NCBI RefSeq assembly: GCF_014268935.2
Contig: NZ_JABWRJ020000001.1
Location: 62,001 to 126,000, forward strand
Length of the DNA: 64,000 nt
Direction of reading: 5' to 3'
From: Pseudomonas peradeniyensis
GTDB taxonomy: Bacteria > Pseudomonadota > Gammaproteobacteria > Pseudomonadales > Pseudomonadaceae
Each line of letters opens with the position of its first letter. Position 1 is the stretch's first letter. This document shows positions 7,979 to 16,961 of the stretch, piece after piece. The notes under the pieces were generated by a model. It was not told the origin of the DNA, did no database searches, and saw only the letters and a program-made list of their open reading frames with translations. The translations under genes and the position numbers were made by a program.

Positions 7979-8449
7979 ATGGGACACCGCGGATGCAGGT
8001 CTGCGCAGGCCCAGCGAGGGCTGGCGATGGTGGAAATGGTGATCACGCTGCCGCTGCTGTTGCTGTTGTTGTTCGCCTTCGGCGAGTTCGGTCGCATGTT
8101 GTTCCAGTACAACAGCCTGATGCAGGCCAGCCGCGATGCCGGACGCTTCGTCTCCGGTCAAGCCTGGAACCCGACCCTGGGCAAGCTCTCGCTGAGTGCC
8201 GACCTCGTGTCCAAGACGCGAAGCGTCGCGGTCTACGGCGTGCCGGCCAACCCCAGCGGCTACCCGCCCGTGGTCCCGGGACTGACCACCGACAAGGTCA
8301 CGGTGCAGGCCGTGGGTACCGACCATGTCCAGGTCAGCATCAGCTACACCTTCGTGCCGGTAATCGGTAGCGCAATACCAGCGTTGTACGGCCAGAGCGT
8401 GCCGCTCGGCCTGACCTTGACCTCGACTGTGGTGATGAGGGCCTTGTGA
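7979..8449 (+). CDS. tadE: TadE-like pseudopilin
   Basis: A protein of 156 residues. The start AQRGLAMVEMVITLPLLLLL has a prepilin-like cleavage site (G before LAMVEM, with Glu at +5) and one hydrophobic helix, then the family pattern FGEFGRMLFQYNSLMQASRD. TadE and TadF are pseudopilins matured by TadV. The ribosome site is GGAGG at 7970-7974. The stop overlaps the start of the next gene (TGATG). Confidence 0.9.
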   Translation: MGHRGCRSAQAQRGLAMVEMVITLPLLLLLLFAFGEFGRMLFQYNSLMQASRDAGRFVSGQAWNPTLGKLSLSADLVSKTRSVAVYGVPANPSGYPPVVPGLTTDKVTVQAVGTDHVQVSISYTFVPVIGSAIPALYGQSVPLGLTLTSTVVMRAL

Positions 8450-8952
8450 TGAATAAGCAGCGTATGCGCGGGATGTATGTCGTTGAATTCGCCATTACCG
8501 GCCTGGTGCTGTTCACGCTGCTGTTCGGCGTGTTGGAGGTAGGCCGGTTGTATTTCACCGTCAACGCGCTCAACGAGAGCGTACGTCGTGGTGCGCGCCT
8601 GGCGGCGGTGTGCGATATCCGTGATCCGGTGATCTTGCGCCGGGCGATTTTCAATGCTGCCGACAACAGCGGCAAAAGCAGCCTGATCGGCAACCTGGCC
8701 ACCGCCAACCTCAGTCTGGTGTATCTGGACGCCAATGGCGCGGTGGTCGCCAACCCGGACGACCTCGGCAGCGCCAGCGGCTTTCGCGCTATTCGCTACA
8801 TCCAGCTGCAACTGAGCAACTTCACTTTCAACCTGCTGATTCCAGGGTTCGGTGGGGGCTTCACCCTGCCGGTGTACAGGTCGACCGTGCCGCGTGAAAG
8901 CCTCGGTCGGCAACCCGAGGCGGGCGTCACCCCGGAGATTACGCCATGCTAA
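8449..8952 (+). CDS. tadF: Second TadE/TadF-like pseudopilin
   Basis: A protein of 167 residues with the prepilin-like site MRG before MYVVEFAITGLVLFTLLFGV, where Glu is at +5, followed by LEVGRLYFTVNALNESVRRGA. The helix and the position after TadE fit the second pseudopilin of Tad loci, usually called TadF, although by sequence it could equally be called a TadE paralogue. A GTG three bases upstream is possible, but the ATG overlapping the tadE stop is the better start. The end overlaps the start of tadZ by a few bases. Confidence 0.82.
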   Translation: MNKQRMRGMYVVEFAITGLVLFTLLFGVLEVGRLYFTVNALNESVRRGARLAAVCDIRDPVILRRAIFNAADNSGKSSLIGNLATANLSLVYLDANGAVVANPDDLGSASGFRAIRYIQLQLSNFTFNLLIPGFGGGFTLPVYRSTVPRESLGRQPEAGVTPEITPC

Positions 8953-10163
8953 TGACCAAAGAAGCACCCACCACCGGTGTGACTGAGAATCCCGGTATGC
9001 ACCTGTTGATCAGTGGCCGTGACGGGGGCGCGTTGAACCAGCTCAAAGCGCTGAGCCAGTGCCTGCCCAACCTGAATGTCACCACCCGCTTGGTTAGCAA
9101 TGGCCACACCGACCCCTTGTTCGGGCTGGAGCAGATGCCTGACCTGCTGCTGCTGCGTGTCAGCCACCTGTGGCGCGAGGAACTGGCCGCATTGCTTCAG
9201 CACCCGCTCAAGGAGCGCCCACCGTTGCTGGTGTGCGGCCCCTTGGACGAGCGCGAGGGTATGCGCCTGGCAATGCAGGCTGGAGCCCGGGATTTTCTGA
9301 CCGAGCCGGTGGCCGCCGACGAACTGACGGCGGCGATCAACCGTATGGTGATGGAAGCCCATGCCGAGCAAGGCTCCGGGGGCAAGCTGGTCGCCGTGAT
9401 GAACGCCAAGGGTGGCTCAGGCGCGACCATGCTGGCCTGCAACCTGGCGCATCAACTCAGCGTGCGAGGCGGGCGTACGTTGCTGCTGGACCTGGATCTG
9501 CAGTTCGGGACGGTGGCCCACAGCCTGGATGTGTTGCCGCAGCACTGCCACATGGAGGTGCTCAAGCAGATCGATGAGCTGGACAGCATCGCCTTGCGCG
9601 GCTTTTGCAGTCACTTCAGCCCGACCCTGCATGTGCTCAGTGGCCGCGCGGGCGAGTTGTGCCTGGCCCAGGACGTTCGCCTGGAGCAGTTGGAAAGCCT
9701 GCTGCGCCTGGCGCGCAACACCTATGACTGGGTGGTGGTTGACCTGCCGCGGCAGATCGACCACCTCACGGGGGTCACGCTGGAGCAGGCCGACCGGATC
9801 TACATCGTGGTGCAACAAAGCCTCAGCCACCTCAAAGATGGCACGCGGCTGACCCACATCCTGCGCAACGACCTAGGCGTGCAAGGCAATCGCCTGAAGG
9901 TGGTGGTCAACCGCTACAACAAAGCCTCTCCCGTCAGTCTCAAGGACATCAGCGATGCCATGCGCTGCAGCAATGTGCACAAGCTGCCCAATGACTATTC
10001 GGCGGTCAACGAAAGCCAGAACACCGGCGTGCCCCTGGAGGTGCATGCGCCACGTGCTGCGGTGACTGTCAGTCTGCATGAGTTGAGCCAGGACCTGATC
10101 GGGGTCGTGGCCAGCGAGCGGGGCCTGTTTAAACGTACCTTTGGCCGTTTGTTCGGAGGGTGA
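8946..10163 (+). CDS. tadZ: TadZ/CpaE pilus localisation ATPase
   Basis: A protein of 405 residues. The first 130 or so resemble a receiver domain without the phosphate-accepting aspartate (LLLLRVSHLWREE), as is usual in TadZ. A MinD/ParA-type ATPase domain follows, with deviant Walker A NAKGGSGATMLACNLAHQ in which the second lysine is Ala, LLLDLDLQFGTV, and YDWVVVDLPRQIDHLTG as Walker B. TadZ places the Tad machine, often at a cell pole. Two ATG codons (8946 and 8952) are possible. The gene overlaps tadF and ends 3 bases before tadA, so expression is tightly coupled. Confidence 0.92.
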   Translation: MLMTKEAPTTGVTENPGMHLLISGRDGGALNQLKALSQCLPNLNVTTRLVSNGHTDPLFGLEQMPDLLLLRVSHLWREELAALLQHPLKERPPLLVCGPLDEREGMRLAMQAGARDFLTEPVAADELTAAINRMVMEAHAEQGSGGKLVAVMNAKGGSGATMLACNLAHQLSVRGGRTLLLDLDLQFGTVAHSLDVLPQHCHMEVLKQIDELDSIALRGFCSHFSPTLHVLSGRAGELCLAQDVRLEQLESLLRLARNTYDWVVVDLPRQIDHLTGVTLEQADRIYIVVQQSLSHLKDGTRLTHILRNDLGVQGNRLKVVVNRYNKASPVSLKDISDAMRCSNVHKLPNDYSAVNESQNTGVPLEVHAPRAAVTVSLHELSQDLIGVVASERGLFKRTFGRLFGG

Positions 10164-10166
10164 ACC

Positions 10167-11600
10167 ATGCTCAGCGACTTTCGTAATCGCCTGCGCCAGC
10201 AGGCCGGCAAGAGCGCCCCGGCAGACGGGCAGGGGACGCAGCCGGACAGTGCCAGCTGCGACAGCGTACTCATGGCCTGGGAGGCCGCGATACCGGATGT
10301 GCCTTACGAGACCCGGACCAAGCTCAACCAGGTGGAGACCGAGTGGCGGGAGAAGATCTATCAGTTGCTGCTCAAGGTCATGGACCTGTCATTGCTCGAC
10401 TCCCTGGAACCGGGCGACGCCTCGCGGCAGATCCGCGACATCTGCCAGCGCCTGCTCGACGAGCACTCGGCGCCGGTCAGCGCCAGCAGCCGGCAGTTGA
10501 TCATCAAGCAGATCACCGACGAAGTGCTCGGTCTCGGCCCGCTGGAGCCGTTGCTGGCCGATCACAGTGTATCGGACATTCTGGTCAACGGTGCCGACTC
10601 GGTGTACGTCGAGCGCTTTGGCAAGCTGCAACGAACCGATGTGCATTTTCGCGATAATCACCACCTGTTGAACATCATCGACCGTATTGTTTCCAGTCTG
10701 GGCCGGCGCATCGATGAGTCGTCACCACTGGTGGACGCACGGCTCAAGGATGGCTCGCGGGTCAACGCCATCATTCCGCCCTTGGCCATCGACGGGCCGA
10801 GCATGTCGATCCGGCGCTTTGCCGTGGACCTGCTCAACACCGAGAGCCTGGTGAAGATGGGCACCCTTACGCCGTCGATCGCCCTGATGCTCAAGGCCAT
10901 CGTGCGCGGGCGCATGAACGTGCTGATCTCCGGCGGGACCGGTAGCGGCAAGACCACCATGCTCAACGTGCTGTCGAGCTTCATCCCCCACAATGAGCGG
11001 ATCGTCACGATCGAGGACTCGGCCGAACTGCAACTGCAACAACCTCATGTGGTACGCCTCGAAACCCGTCCGTCGAACATCGAGGGCAAGGGCGAGGTCA
11101 GCCAGCGCGACCTGGTGCGCAACAGTTTGCGCATGCGCCCCGACCGTATCGTCATCGGTGAGGTGCGTGGCGCCGAGGCGCTGGACATGCTGACGGCGAT
11201 GAACACCGGCCACGACGGCTCGCTCACCACCATCCACGCCAACACCGCGCGCGATGCCCTGGGGCGGATCGAGAACATGGTCTCGATGACCGGTGCGACC
11301 TTCCCGATCAAGGCCCTGCGCCAACAGATCGCTTCTGCCCTGAGTGTGGTCATCCAGTTGGAGCGCCAGGAGGATGGCACGCGGCGCTTGATCAGCGTTC
11401 AGGAAATCAATGGCATGGAAGGCGAGATCATCACCATGACCGAGATTTTTTCGTTCGTGCGTAATGGTATCGGTGAACGCGGTGAAGTCCTCGGCGAGTT
11501 CCGCCCCACGGGCATGGTTCCCGCGTTCCGCGAGGTCCTGGCCAAGCGCGGCATCGAACTGCCACTGAGCCTGTTCCGGCCCGATTGGATGGAGGGATGA
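10167..11600 (+). CDS. tadA: TadA/CpaF secretion ATPase
   Basis: A 477-residue hexameric motor ATPase of the VirB11/GspE superfamily, TadA/CpaF subfamily. Visible motifs are [20 protein letters not shown] in the N-terminal domain, Walker A GGTGSGKT at 256-263, the Asp box [14 protein letters not shown], and the Walker B/His box region [18 protein letters not shown] followed by [20 protein letters not shown]. It powers both extension and retraction of Flp pili in studied systems. It is the only motor ATPase in the operon; the AAA+ protein upstream belongs to a different class. Confidence 0.96.
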   Translation: MLSDFRNRLRQQAGKSAPADGQGTQPDSASCDSVLMAWEAAIPDVPYETRTKLNQVETEWREKIYQLLLKVMDLSLLDSLEPGDASRQIRDICQRLLDEHSAPVSASSRQLIIKQITDEVLGLGPLEPLLADHSVSDILVNGADSVYVERFGKLQRTDVHFRDNHHLLNIIDRIVSSLGRRIDESSPLVDARLKDGSRVNAIIPPLAIDGPSMSIRRFAVDLLNTESLVKMGTLTPSIALMLKAIVRGRMNVLISGGTGSGKTTMLNVLSSFIPHNERIVTIEDSAELQLQQPHVVRLETRPSNIEGKGEVSQRDLVRNSLRMRPDRIVIGEVRGAEALDMLTAMNTGHDGSLTTIHANTARDALGRIENMVSMTGATFPIKALRQQIASALSVVIQLERQEDGTRRLISVQEINGMEGEIITMTEIFSFVRNGIGERGEVLGEFRPTGMVPAFREVLAKRGIELPLSLFRPDWMEG

Positions 11601-11602
11601 AC

Positions 11603-12589
11603 ATGAGCCAAATTCCCAGTGAATATATTCTGGCGTTCCTTGGCATGGTGTTCACCGCCATGTTCCTGCTCAGTCAAGGTTTGGCGATCCCGGTGTTCGG
11701 TGAGGCCAATAAGGTCCGCAAGCGTATCCGTAGCCGTCTGAACGTGCTGGAGAGCAGCAGTAACCTGGCGAACATGCAGTCGGTACTGCGGCAGAAATAC
11801 CTGCGCCGGCTGTCGCCGCTGGAGGCGCGCCTGGAGCAGTTGCCGGGCATGGAGGGTCTGGCGCAGATGATCGAGCAAGCCGGGCATGAGTACCGTGCCT
11901 ATCGGGTGCTGTTGCTTGGCCTGATCCTGGCCGTGACCGCTGCGGTGGTGCTGTGGCTGTTCACTCAGCTGTGGTGGATGGCCCTTGCCGGTGGCCTGGC
12001 CACGTTCTGGCTGCCGGTGCTGAAGATCTCCCGTGACCGCAGCAAGCGTTTCGCCCAGTTCGAAGAAGGCCTGCCCGATGCGCTGGATGCGGTATGCCGC
12101 GCGCTGCGCGCCGGCCATCCATTCAACGAGACCCTGCAGTTGGTCGCCGAGGAGCATAAAGGTCCAGTCGCCCACGAGTTCGGCCTGACCTTCGCCGACA
12201 TCAACTATGGCAACGATGTACGCCGGGCCATGCTCGGCCTGCTCGAGCGCATGCCGAGCATGACCGTGATGATGCTGGTGACCACGGTGCTGATCCACCG
12301 TGAGACCGGGGGCAACCTGACCGAGGTGCTGGAGCGCCTGAGCAGCCTGATTCGTGGGCGTTTCCGTTTCCAGCGCAAGGTCAAGACGCTGTCGGCCGAG
12401 GGGCGCATGTCGGGCTGGATACTGGTTGCCGTGCCTTTCGTGTTGGCGGCGGCGATCGTGCTATCGAGCCCGAGCTATCTGCCCATGCTGCTCAGTGAAC
12501 CCCTGGGCCAGAAGCTGGTGATCGGGGCGTTCGTGGCGATGCTGATCGGGATTTTCTGGATACGCAAAATCATCCGGATTCAGGTTTGA
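11603..12589 (+). CDS. tadB: TadB inner membrane platform protein
   Basis: About 328 residues with an N-terminal helix (YILAFLGMVFTAMFLLSQG), a central helix pair (LLLGLILAVTAAVVLWLFTQ and the following segment) and a type II secretion F (GspF) domain: FEEGLPDALDAVCRALRAGH, TLVGEEHK-like LVAEEHKGPVAHEFG, and a C-terminal helix pair. TadB and TadC form the inner-membrane platform that TadA drives. Starts at 11585 (TTG) and 11597 (ATG) are also in frame; I chose 11603 because GGAGG at 11591-11595 is well spaced for it. Confidence 0.92.
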   Translation: MSQIPSEYILAFLGMVFTAMFLLSQGLAIPVFGEANKVRKRIRSRLNVLESSSNLANMQSVLRQKYLRRLSPLEARLEQLPGMEGLAQMIEQAGHEYRAYRVLLLGLILAVTAAVVLWLFTQLWWMALAGGLATFWLPVLKISRDRSKRFAQFEEGLPDALDAVCRALRAGHPFNETLQLVAEEHKGPVAHEFGLTFADINYGNDVRRAMLGLLERMPSMTVMMLVTTVLIHRETGGNLTEVLERLSSLIRGRFRFQRKVKTLSAEGRMSGWILVAVPFVLAAAIVLSSPSYLPMLLSEPLGQKLVIGAFVAMLIGIFWIRKIIRIQV

Positions 12590-12616
12590 ACACCGCCAGG
12601 TGTCAAGGAGGGGGTC

Positions 12617-13585
12617 ATGAACTATCTGCTGAGTCTGATCAACAGTGCGGTGGGGGACGAGGAGTTGGCTCGCCTGCTGTTCGCCGCAGCCATCGGCTTG
12701 AGCGTGGTACTGGCGGTGGTCACGTTGGTGTTGCTGGTGCAAGGGTTGCAAGATCCGGTACAGCGGCGCCTGCTGTTGCTCAAGCGCGGTCATGCCGGGG
12801 CTGGTTACGAGCAGCACACCACCAGCAGCCTGCAACTGCTGCTGGAACAGGTCGGCCAGCGCTTCTCGCCGACGGAGCCGACAGCCAGTTCGGCGACCCA
12901 CACACTGCTGACCCATGCTGGCTATCGCTCGCATGCGGCGGTACAGATGTACTGGGCGACTCGCCTGTTGTCGCCGTTGCTGACGGTGGGCCTGGCGTTG
13001 CTGGCCCTGCCGTTGGTTCCGACACTTTCGCTGCCTTTGGGTATTGTCATCCTGGTCACGGCGCTGGGCGTGGGATGGTTGGCACCGGCGATTTATGTCA
13101 ATGCGCGTAAACAGGCGCGGATGACCCGGTTGATGGTGGCCTTTCCCGATGCTCTGGACCTGATGGTTGTATGTGTGGAGTCGGGCCTGGCATTGCCCCA
13201 GGCGATCGAGCGGGTGTCCGAGGAAATGGCGGTCAGCCAACCGGACTTGGCCATTGAGCTGGCGCTGGTCAACGCCGAGATTCGCGCGGGGATTCCCAGC
13301 ACCGAGGCGCTCAAGCACTTGGCTGATCGGACGGGGTTGGAGGACATTCGCGGATTGGTCAGCCTGCTCGCACAGAGCATCCGTTTTGGCACCAGCGTCG
13401 GCGCCACCTTGCGCATCTATGCCGAGGAGTTTCGTGACCGGCGCACGCAAATGGCCGAGGAGAAGGCGGCAAAGATCGGTACCAAACTGGTGTTCCCGCT
13501 GATCTTCTGCCTGTGGCCAAGCTTCTTCCTGGTGGCCATCGGGCCTGCGATCGTCGGTGTGTTCAAGGTGTTCGGCAAGCTCTGA
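12617..13585 (+). CDS. tadC: TadC inner membrane platform protein
   Basis: A protein of 322 residues. It has membrane helices near residues 20-40 and 110-160, a GspF domain (FPDALDLMVVCVESGLALPQ, AIERVSEEMAVSQPDLAIEL, and DRRTQMAEEKAAKIGTKLVF) and a last helix LIFCLWPSFFLVAIGPAIVG. It is the partner of TadB in the assembly platform. The strong ribosome site AAGGAGGGGG precedes the ATG. This is the last plus-strand gene of the tad operon; a perfect 20-bp inverted repeat follows. Confidence 0.93.
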   Translation: MNYLLSLINSAVGDEELARLLFAAAIGLSVVLAVVTLVLLVQGLQDPVQRRLLLLKRGHAGAGYEQHTTSSLQLLLEQVGQRFSPTEPTASSATHTLLTHAGYRSHAAVQMYWATRLLSPLLTVGLALLALPLVPTLSLPLGIVILVTALGVGWLAPAIYVNARKQARMTRLMVAFPDALDLMVVCVESGLALPQAIERVSEEMAVSQPDLAIELALVNAEIRAGIPSTEALKHLADRTGLEDIRGLVSLLAQSIRFGTSVGATLRIYAEEFRDRRTQMAEEKAAKIGTKLVFPLIFCLWPSFFLVAIGPAIVGVFKVFGKL

Positions 13586-13603
13586 GCAAACGCCGCATAC
13601 AAA

Positions 13604-13651
13604 CCGGGCCCGGGCCTCCAGCGCGAGGAAACGCTGGAGGCCCGGGCCCGG
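13604..13651. terminator. Perfect 20-bp inverted repeat, probable bidirectional terminator
   Basis: The arms CCGGGCCCGGGCCTCCAGCG (13604-13623) and its exact reverse complement (13632-13651) enclose the 8-nt loop CGAGGAAA. It sits between the convergent tadC and DUF3613-like genes, where it can stop both transcripts. There is no clear T-tract on either side. The stem is GC-rich and does not match the REP elements of this window. Confidence 0.7.
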
Positions 13652-13663
13652 TACCGTCTGTGG

Positions 13664-13924
13664 TTACTTGCGTTGTCCGCCGGAATATTCCTTGTAGTAT
13701 TCGGGGATGGCGTGTTTGTAGCTCTCCAGCCAGCGCTGCAAGGCCAGGTCGCGCTCACTGGCTGCAGCCGTTTGCCGGATGGGCGACATGGCCTGGCCGT
13801 GAGATTGCAGCACCAGCCAGACTTCGGTTTGCTGCTGTTGCTCCGAGGAAGGGCCGGGTTCGATGGCCTGGGCTGCGAGCGGAACGAGCAACAGCCCCAG
13901 GCAACTGGCTAGGTTGTTTTTCAT
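13664..13924 (-). CDS. Small secreted DUF3613-like protein of the Tad locus
   Basis: A protein of about 86 residues with a signal peptide (MKNNLASCLGLLLVPLAAQA) followed by a charged domain holding SERDLALQRWLESYKHAIPE and YYKEYSGG, the pattern I associate with DUF3613. Its function is unknown. It is the third gene of the rcpA-tadD transcript and starts just after the tadD stop, so it is probably a small periplasmic accessory of the Flp machine. A GTG one codon upstream is also possible. Confidence 0.75.
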   Translation of the reverse strand: MKNNLASCLGLLLVPLAAQAIEPGPSSEQQQQTEVWLVLQSHGQAMSPIRQTAAASERDLALQRWLESYKHAIPEYYKEYSGGQRK

Positions 13925-13926
13925 CA

Positions 13927-14688
13927 CTACCTCTGCGTTGTTGACGGGTTGGCAACCGACGGCTCGATGGCCGTTGTGACACGATCACTGGGCACTGCCG
14001 CAGCGGTCGTCGATGCCTTGAGTTTTTCCGCACGCTCCTTGGCCTGGGTGACTTGCTCGGGGTTCAGGCCGGCACGGCTGGCCAGCTCCGAGGCTTGCTT
14101 CCAGTTGCCTTGGTAAATCAGCAGGGTCACCAGGTTGCTGGCTGCCAAGGTGTCGGACGGCTTCAGTTCCATGGCGGTGATCAGTTCGAAACGGGCTTCC
14201 TTGAGTTTCAGTTGCTTGAGGTAGACCACGCCCAGGTCGTTGCGAATCTTCTCGTCGGTGGGGGACAGACGCGCGGCGCGCTGCAAGTGTTCGAGCGCTT
14301 GCTCGGCGTCGGCGCGGGAAGTCGCCAACTGCCCCAGGCCGTGCTCGCCCTCAGCGGTCAGGCAGGTACCGAGCAAGCTGCGATACAGCGGTTCGGCCTC
14401 ACTCTGGCCAAGCATGCGATAGATCTTGGCCTTGCGCAGGCGTACTGCGGCAAGGTCGTCAGGGAGGTTCTGCAGGTTGGCCAGGCCTGCGTGCAACTTG
14501 CCGTCGCCGATCATGTCGTCGGCCATGCTCAGCGACAGCTCCTGATCGGGGGTCGGTTTGGTGCAACTGGTGCTTCCCAGGCTTGACCACCTGCCGCCCC
14601 CATCGGAGGCGCAGCCACCGAGCATCATCAATCCCAGCACCGCGATCAGTGTTTTCACCCTGTGCTCCCGCAAGGCCCTGATGCTCAT
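13927..14688 (-). CDS. tadD: TadD tetratricopeptide lipoprotein
   Basis: A protein of 253 residues. The N-terminus has a lipoprotein signal (LIAVLGLMMLGGCASDGGG) with the lipobox cysteine in LGGC. TPR repeats follow (around LGQLATSRADAEQALEHLQR, LSPTDEKIRNDLGVVYLKQL and KPSDTLAASNLVTLLIYQGN). TadD is an outer-membrane-linked TPR lipoprotein that probably helps RcpA secretin assembly, like PilF/PilW in type IVa pili. Its ATG overlaps the rcpA stop by four bases. The last 30 residues are rich in Ala, Thr and Ser and probably disordered. Confidence 0.9.
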   Translation of the reverse strand: MSIRALREHRVKTLIAVLGLMMLGGCASDGGGRWSSLGSTSCTKPTPDQELSLSMADDMIGDGKLHAGLANLQNLPDDLAAVRLRKAKIYRMLGQSEAEPLYRSLLGTCLTAEGEHGLGQLATSRADAEQALEHLQRAARLSPTDEKIRNDLGVVYLKQLKLKEARFELITAMELKPSDTLAASNLVTLLIYQGNWKQASELASRAGLNPEQVTQAKERAEKLKASTTAAAVPSDRVTTAIEPSVANPSTTQR

Positions 14689-15929
14689 TGCGACAACCCA
14701 CTGAGCCGGTCGAAGTTGCCGTCTTCGAGGAAATACATGCGGAACCAGTTCGGGTCGTAATTACGCAGGTTCTCCCCCGGCAACGACGGCAGGCGGGCAT
14801 TCGCCGCCAACGGTTGCACCAGGTGCGGGGTGACGATCATCAGCAGTTCCTTTTCCTCGCGGCTGATGGTGGAATCACGGAAGAACGCCCCCAGGACCGG
14901 AACATCGCCCAGACCTGGGAACTTGCTCACGGACGAAATGTTGCTGGTACTGATCAAACCACTGATCACGAAGCTCTCGCCGTTGGCCAGGGAAATACTG
15001 GTGTCGGTGCGACGCACGCTCAGCGCCGGTACGGTGATGCCCGCGATGCGCACGCCGTTGTTGTAGTCGAGTTCGCTGACCTCTGGCGCCACTTTCAAGG
15101 CAATACGGTCACGTCCGACGATGGTTGGCGTGAGGGTCAGGCGAATACCGAACTCCTTGTACTCGATCGAGATGGTGTCGCTGCCGCTGCTGGGCACCGG
15201 AATCGGTACCTCACCCCCGGCCAGGAAGCTCGCGCTCTGACCACTGAGTGCCACCAGGCTCGGCCGCGCCAGCGTGTAGGCGAAGCCACTGCCTTCGAGC
15301 GCATTGATCAGCCCGAGGACTTTGCCGCCGCCGATACCGATGTTGAACGTGCTGTTGTTCAGCGGGATGGCGGTAGCTGTGTTACCGAGTTGGCCGGGCG
15401 ACACGGTCACCAGCGGGACGGTGCCTGGGGAGCCGAACAGGAAGCTTCCGCCTTTGCCGAAGATCGAGGTACTGGCTTCCTTGAGCTTGGTACGGCTGAC
15501 TTCGACGAAGCGTATGTCGGTTTGCACCTGGCTGGGCAGCGAGGGATCTTCCGACGGCGGCAACGCCGTGCTCATCAGCGAGCCGGCACCCTTGCCCTGG
15601 ACGAACACCATGCTTTGGCGCGGGGCGCTGGAGCAGGCAGTCCAGACCATCAGGCTGGTGGCACCGGGAGCGATGCCGGTCAGCAGGTACGCATCATTTT
15701 TACCATAGGTCTGAACGTCGGCGACTTTCGGGTCGCCGACGGCCAGACGCGTGATGGCAACCTCAGAATTCATCACCTTCTGCATACCTTCGCCGACCTC
15801 GATCACCGCCGGCAGGGCGGACAATGCAGAGCAATTGCCGGGGGCGGCCTGGGCGATGTTCATGGACAGTCCAGTGAAGATCAACGTCCATGCAACGCGT
15901 TTGAGTACTTTCACGCAATCACTGTCCAT
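14685..15929 (-). CDS. rcpA: RcpA/CpaC outer membrane secretin
   Basis: A protein of 414 residues with a signal peptide (ending NIAQA before APGNC), a BON-like/pilus-assembly N-terminal domain (EVAITRLAVGDPKVADVQTY, then GKNDAYLLTGIAPGATSLMV) and a GspD-type secretin core: RFVEVSRTKLKEASTSIFGK, VPIPVPSSGSDTISIEYKEF, GIRLTLTPTIVGRDRIALKV and the end motif EEKELLMIVTPHLVQPL. It forms the outer-membrane channel for the Flp fibre. It runs opposite to the main operon and leads the rcpA-tadD-DUF3613 unit. I find no separate rcpB (cpaD) gene in the window. Confidence 0.95.
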   Translation of the reverse strand: MDSDCVKVLKRVAWTLIFTGLSMNIAQAAPGNCSALSALPAVIEVGEGMQKVMNSEVAITRLAVGDPKVADVQTYGKNDAYLLTGIAPGATSLMVWTACSSAPRQSMVFVQGKGAGSLMSTALPPSEDPSLPSQVQTDIRFVEVSRTKLKEASTSIFGKGGSFLFGSPGTVPLVTVSPGQLGNTATAIPLNNSTFNIGIGGGKVLGLINALEGSGFAYTLARPSLVALSGQSASFLAGGEVPIPVPSSGSDTISIEYKEFGIRLTLTPTIVGRDRIALKVAPEVSELDYNNGVRIAGITVPALSVRRTDTSISLANGESFVISGLISTSNISSVSKFPGLGDVPVLGAFFRDSTISREEKELLMIVTPHLVQPLAANARLPSLPGENLRNYDPNWFRMYFLEDGNFDRLSGLSQ

Positions 15930-16294
15930 TCACTGCTTCCTTGTCTGATTTAGGTCTGGATATTGCGGCTCGCTCAAACCTAATGTTCGGCCAGGGAACC
16001 CGGGCATGGGCACGTCACTGGTTCGAACAAACGTCGTTGTTATCTGACGTTAGCGCAGAAAGGTCAAAATGCTATTAATTGGAAAAATACCATTCGTCGG
16101 CGCCGGGGATCGCTTGTTCACTGGACGCTGTCCTTGCGTTTAGCCTAGGATCCAGCCGAAGATCATTTCAAAGAAAAGACATCACTTTGGATCTTCCGGG
16201 GTTTGTCCGAGAACAAGGTGCAACGGAGCATGCAGTTCGCGTTGTCGACTCTGTGAAGATGCGCAGGATTGATTGACCCCTATGGCGGCAGCTC
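15930..16294. other. 365-bp divergent region between rcpA and chaC
   Basis: No gene is supported. It must hold the rcpA promoter (minus strand; ribosome site AAGGAAG about 10 bases before the ATG) and the chaC promoter. The section around 16065-16095 is AT-rich. TTTAGGT (15949) and ACCTAA (15979) form a weak dyad, but I do not find the phased flp-type repeat here. Confidence 0.5.
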
Positions 16295-16945
16295 ATGTCG
16301 ACACTTGAAAGTTCATCCTGGCAAATAGCCTATCCGCCGTCACTCGACTTCGGGCAGCAGTTGACCCGCGAACAACTGCAGCGCTCGATGCAGGAAACCA
16401 TGTCCCTGCACGAAGGCGGCCCGGTCTGGCTGTTCGCCTACGGCTCGCTGATCTGGCGCCCCGAATGCAATTCGGTCGAGCGCCAGCGGGCACGGGTGCA
16501 TGGCTACCATCGCGGCCTGTACCTGTGGTCTCACGAGCACCGCGGCACACCGGAATGCCCGGGCCTGGTGTTCGGCCTGGACCGTGGCGGTTCCTGCAGC
16601 GGTTTCGCCTACCGTCTGGATGACAGCAACCTCGACGATTCGCTGATGGCCCTGTGGCAACGGGAAATGCCTTTCCCGGCCTATCGCCCGCACTGGCTCA
16701 GCTGCCGTCTGGGCGATGGCAGCAAGGTCCAGGCCCTGGGCTTCGTACTGGAACGGCACCTGCCGTGCTACGCGGGCAACCTGCCGGACACCCTGCTCAG
16801 CCAGATCCTCGCCAGCGCCAAGGGGCGCTACGGCACCACGCGCGATTACGTGGAGCAGACCCTCAACGCCCTGCGCAGCCACCAGATGCCCGATCGCAAC
16901 CTGGAAGCCCGTTTCAGGCGTTGCCACAACCTGCGCGAGGTGTGA
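16295..16945 (+). CDS. ChaC-like gamma-glutamylcyclotransferase
   Basis: A protein of 216 residues with the cyclotransferase signature VWLFAYGSLIW (YGSLIW at 49-54) and a candidate catalytic Glu in LWQREMPFPAYRP. ChaC enzymes cut glutathione into 5-oxoproline and Cys-Gly in the cytoplasm. The gene converges with the cystine ABC operon, leaving only 16 bases between stops. It probably contributes to thiol turnover, which fits the sulfur genes beside it, though ChaC genes also occur alone. Confidence 0.9.
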   Translation: MSTLESSSWQIAYPPSLDFGQQLTREQLQRSMQETMSLHEGGPVWLFAYGSLIWRPECNSVERQRARVHGYHRGLYLWSHEHRGTPECPGLVFGLDRGGSCSGFAYRLDDSNLDDSLMALWQREMPFPAYRPHWLSCRLGDGSKVQALGFVLERHLPCYAGNLPDTLLSQILASAKGRYGTTRDYVEQTLNALRSHQMPDRNLEARFRRCHNLREV

Positions 16946-16961
16946 GCCCCGCGCGGTGGGG

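Noticed and set aside
15949-15984. TTTAGGT/ACCTAA dyad before rcpA as another copy of the flp operator
   Set aside because: It shares only CCTAA with the flp motif, is inverted rather than direct, and lacks the A-tract and 21-bp phasing.
16079-16276. 65-codon frame before chaC
   Set aside because: No ribosome site and no family resemblance; it lies in the promoter region.
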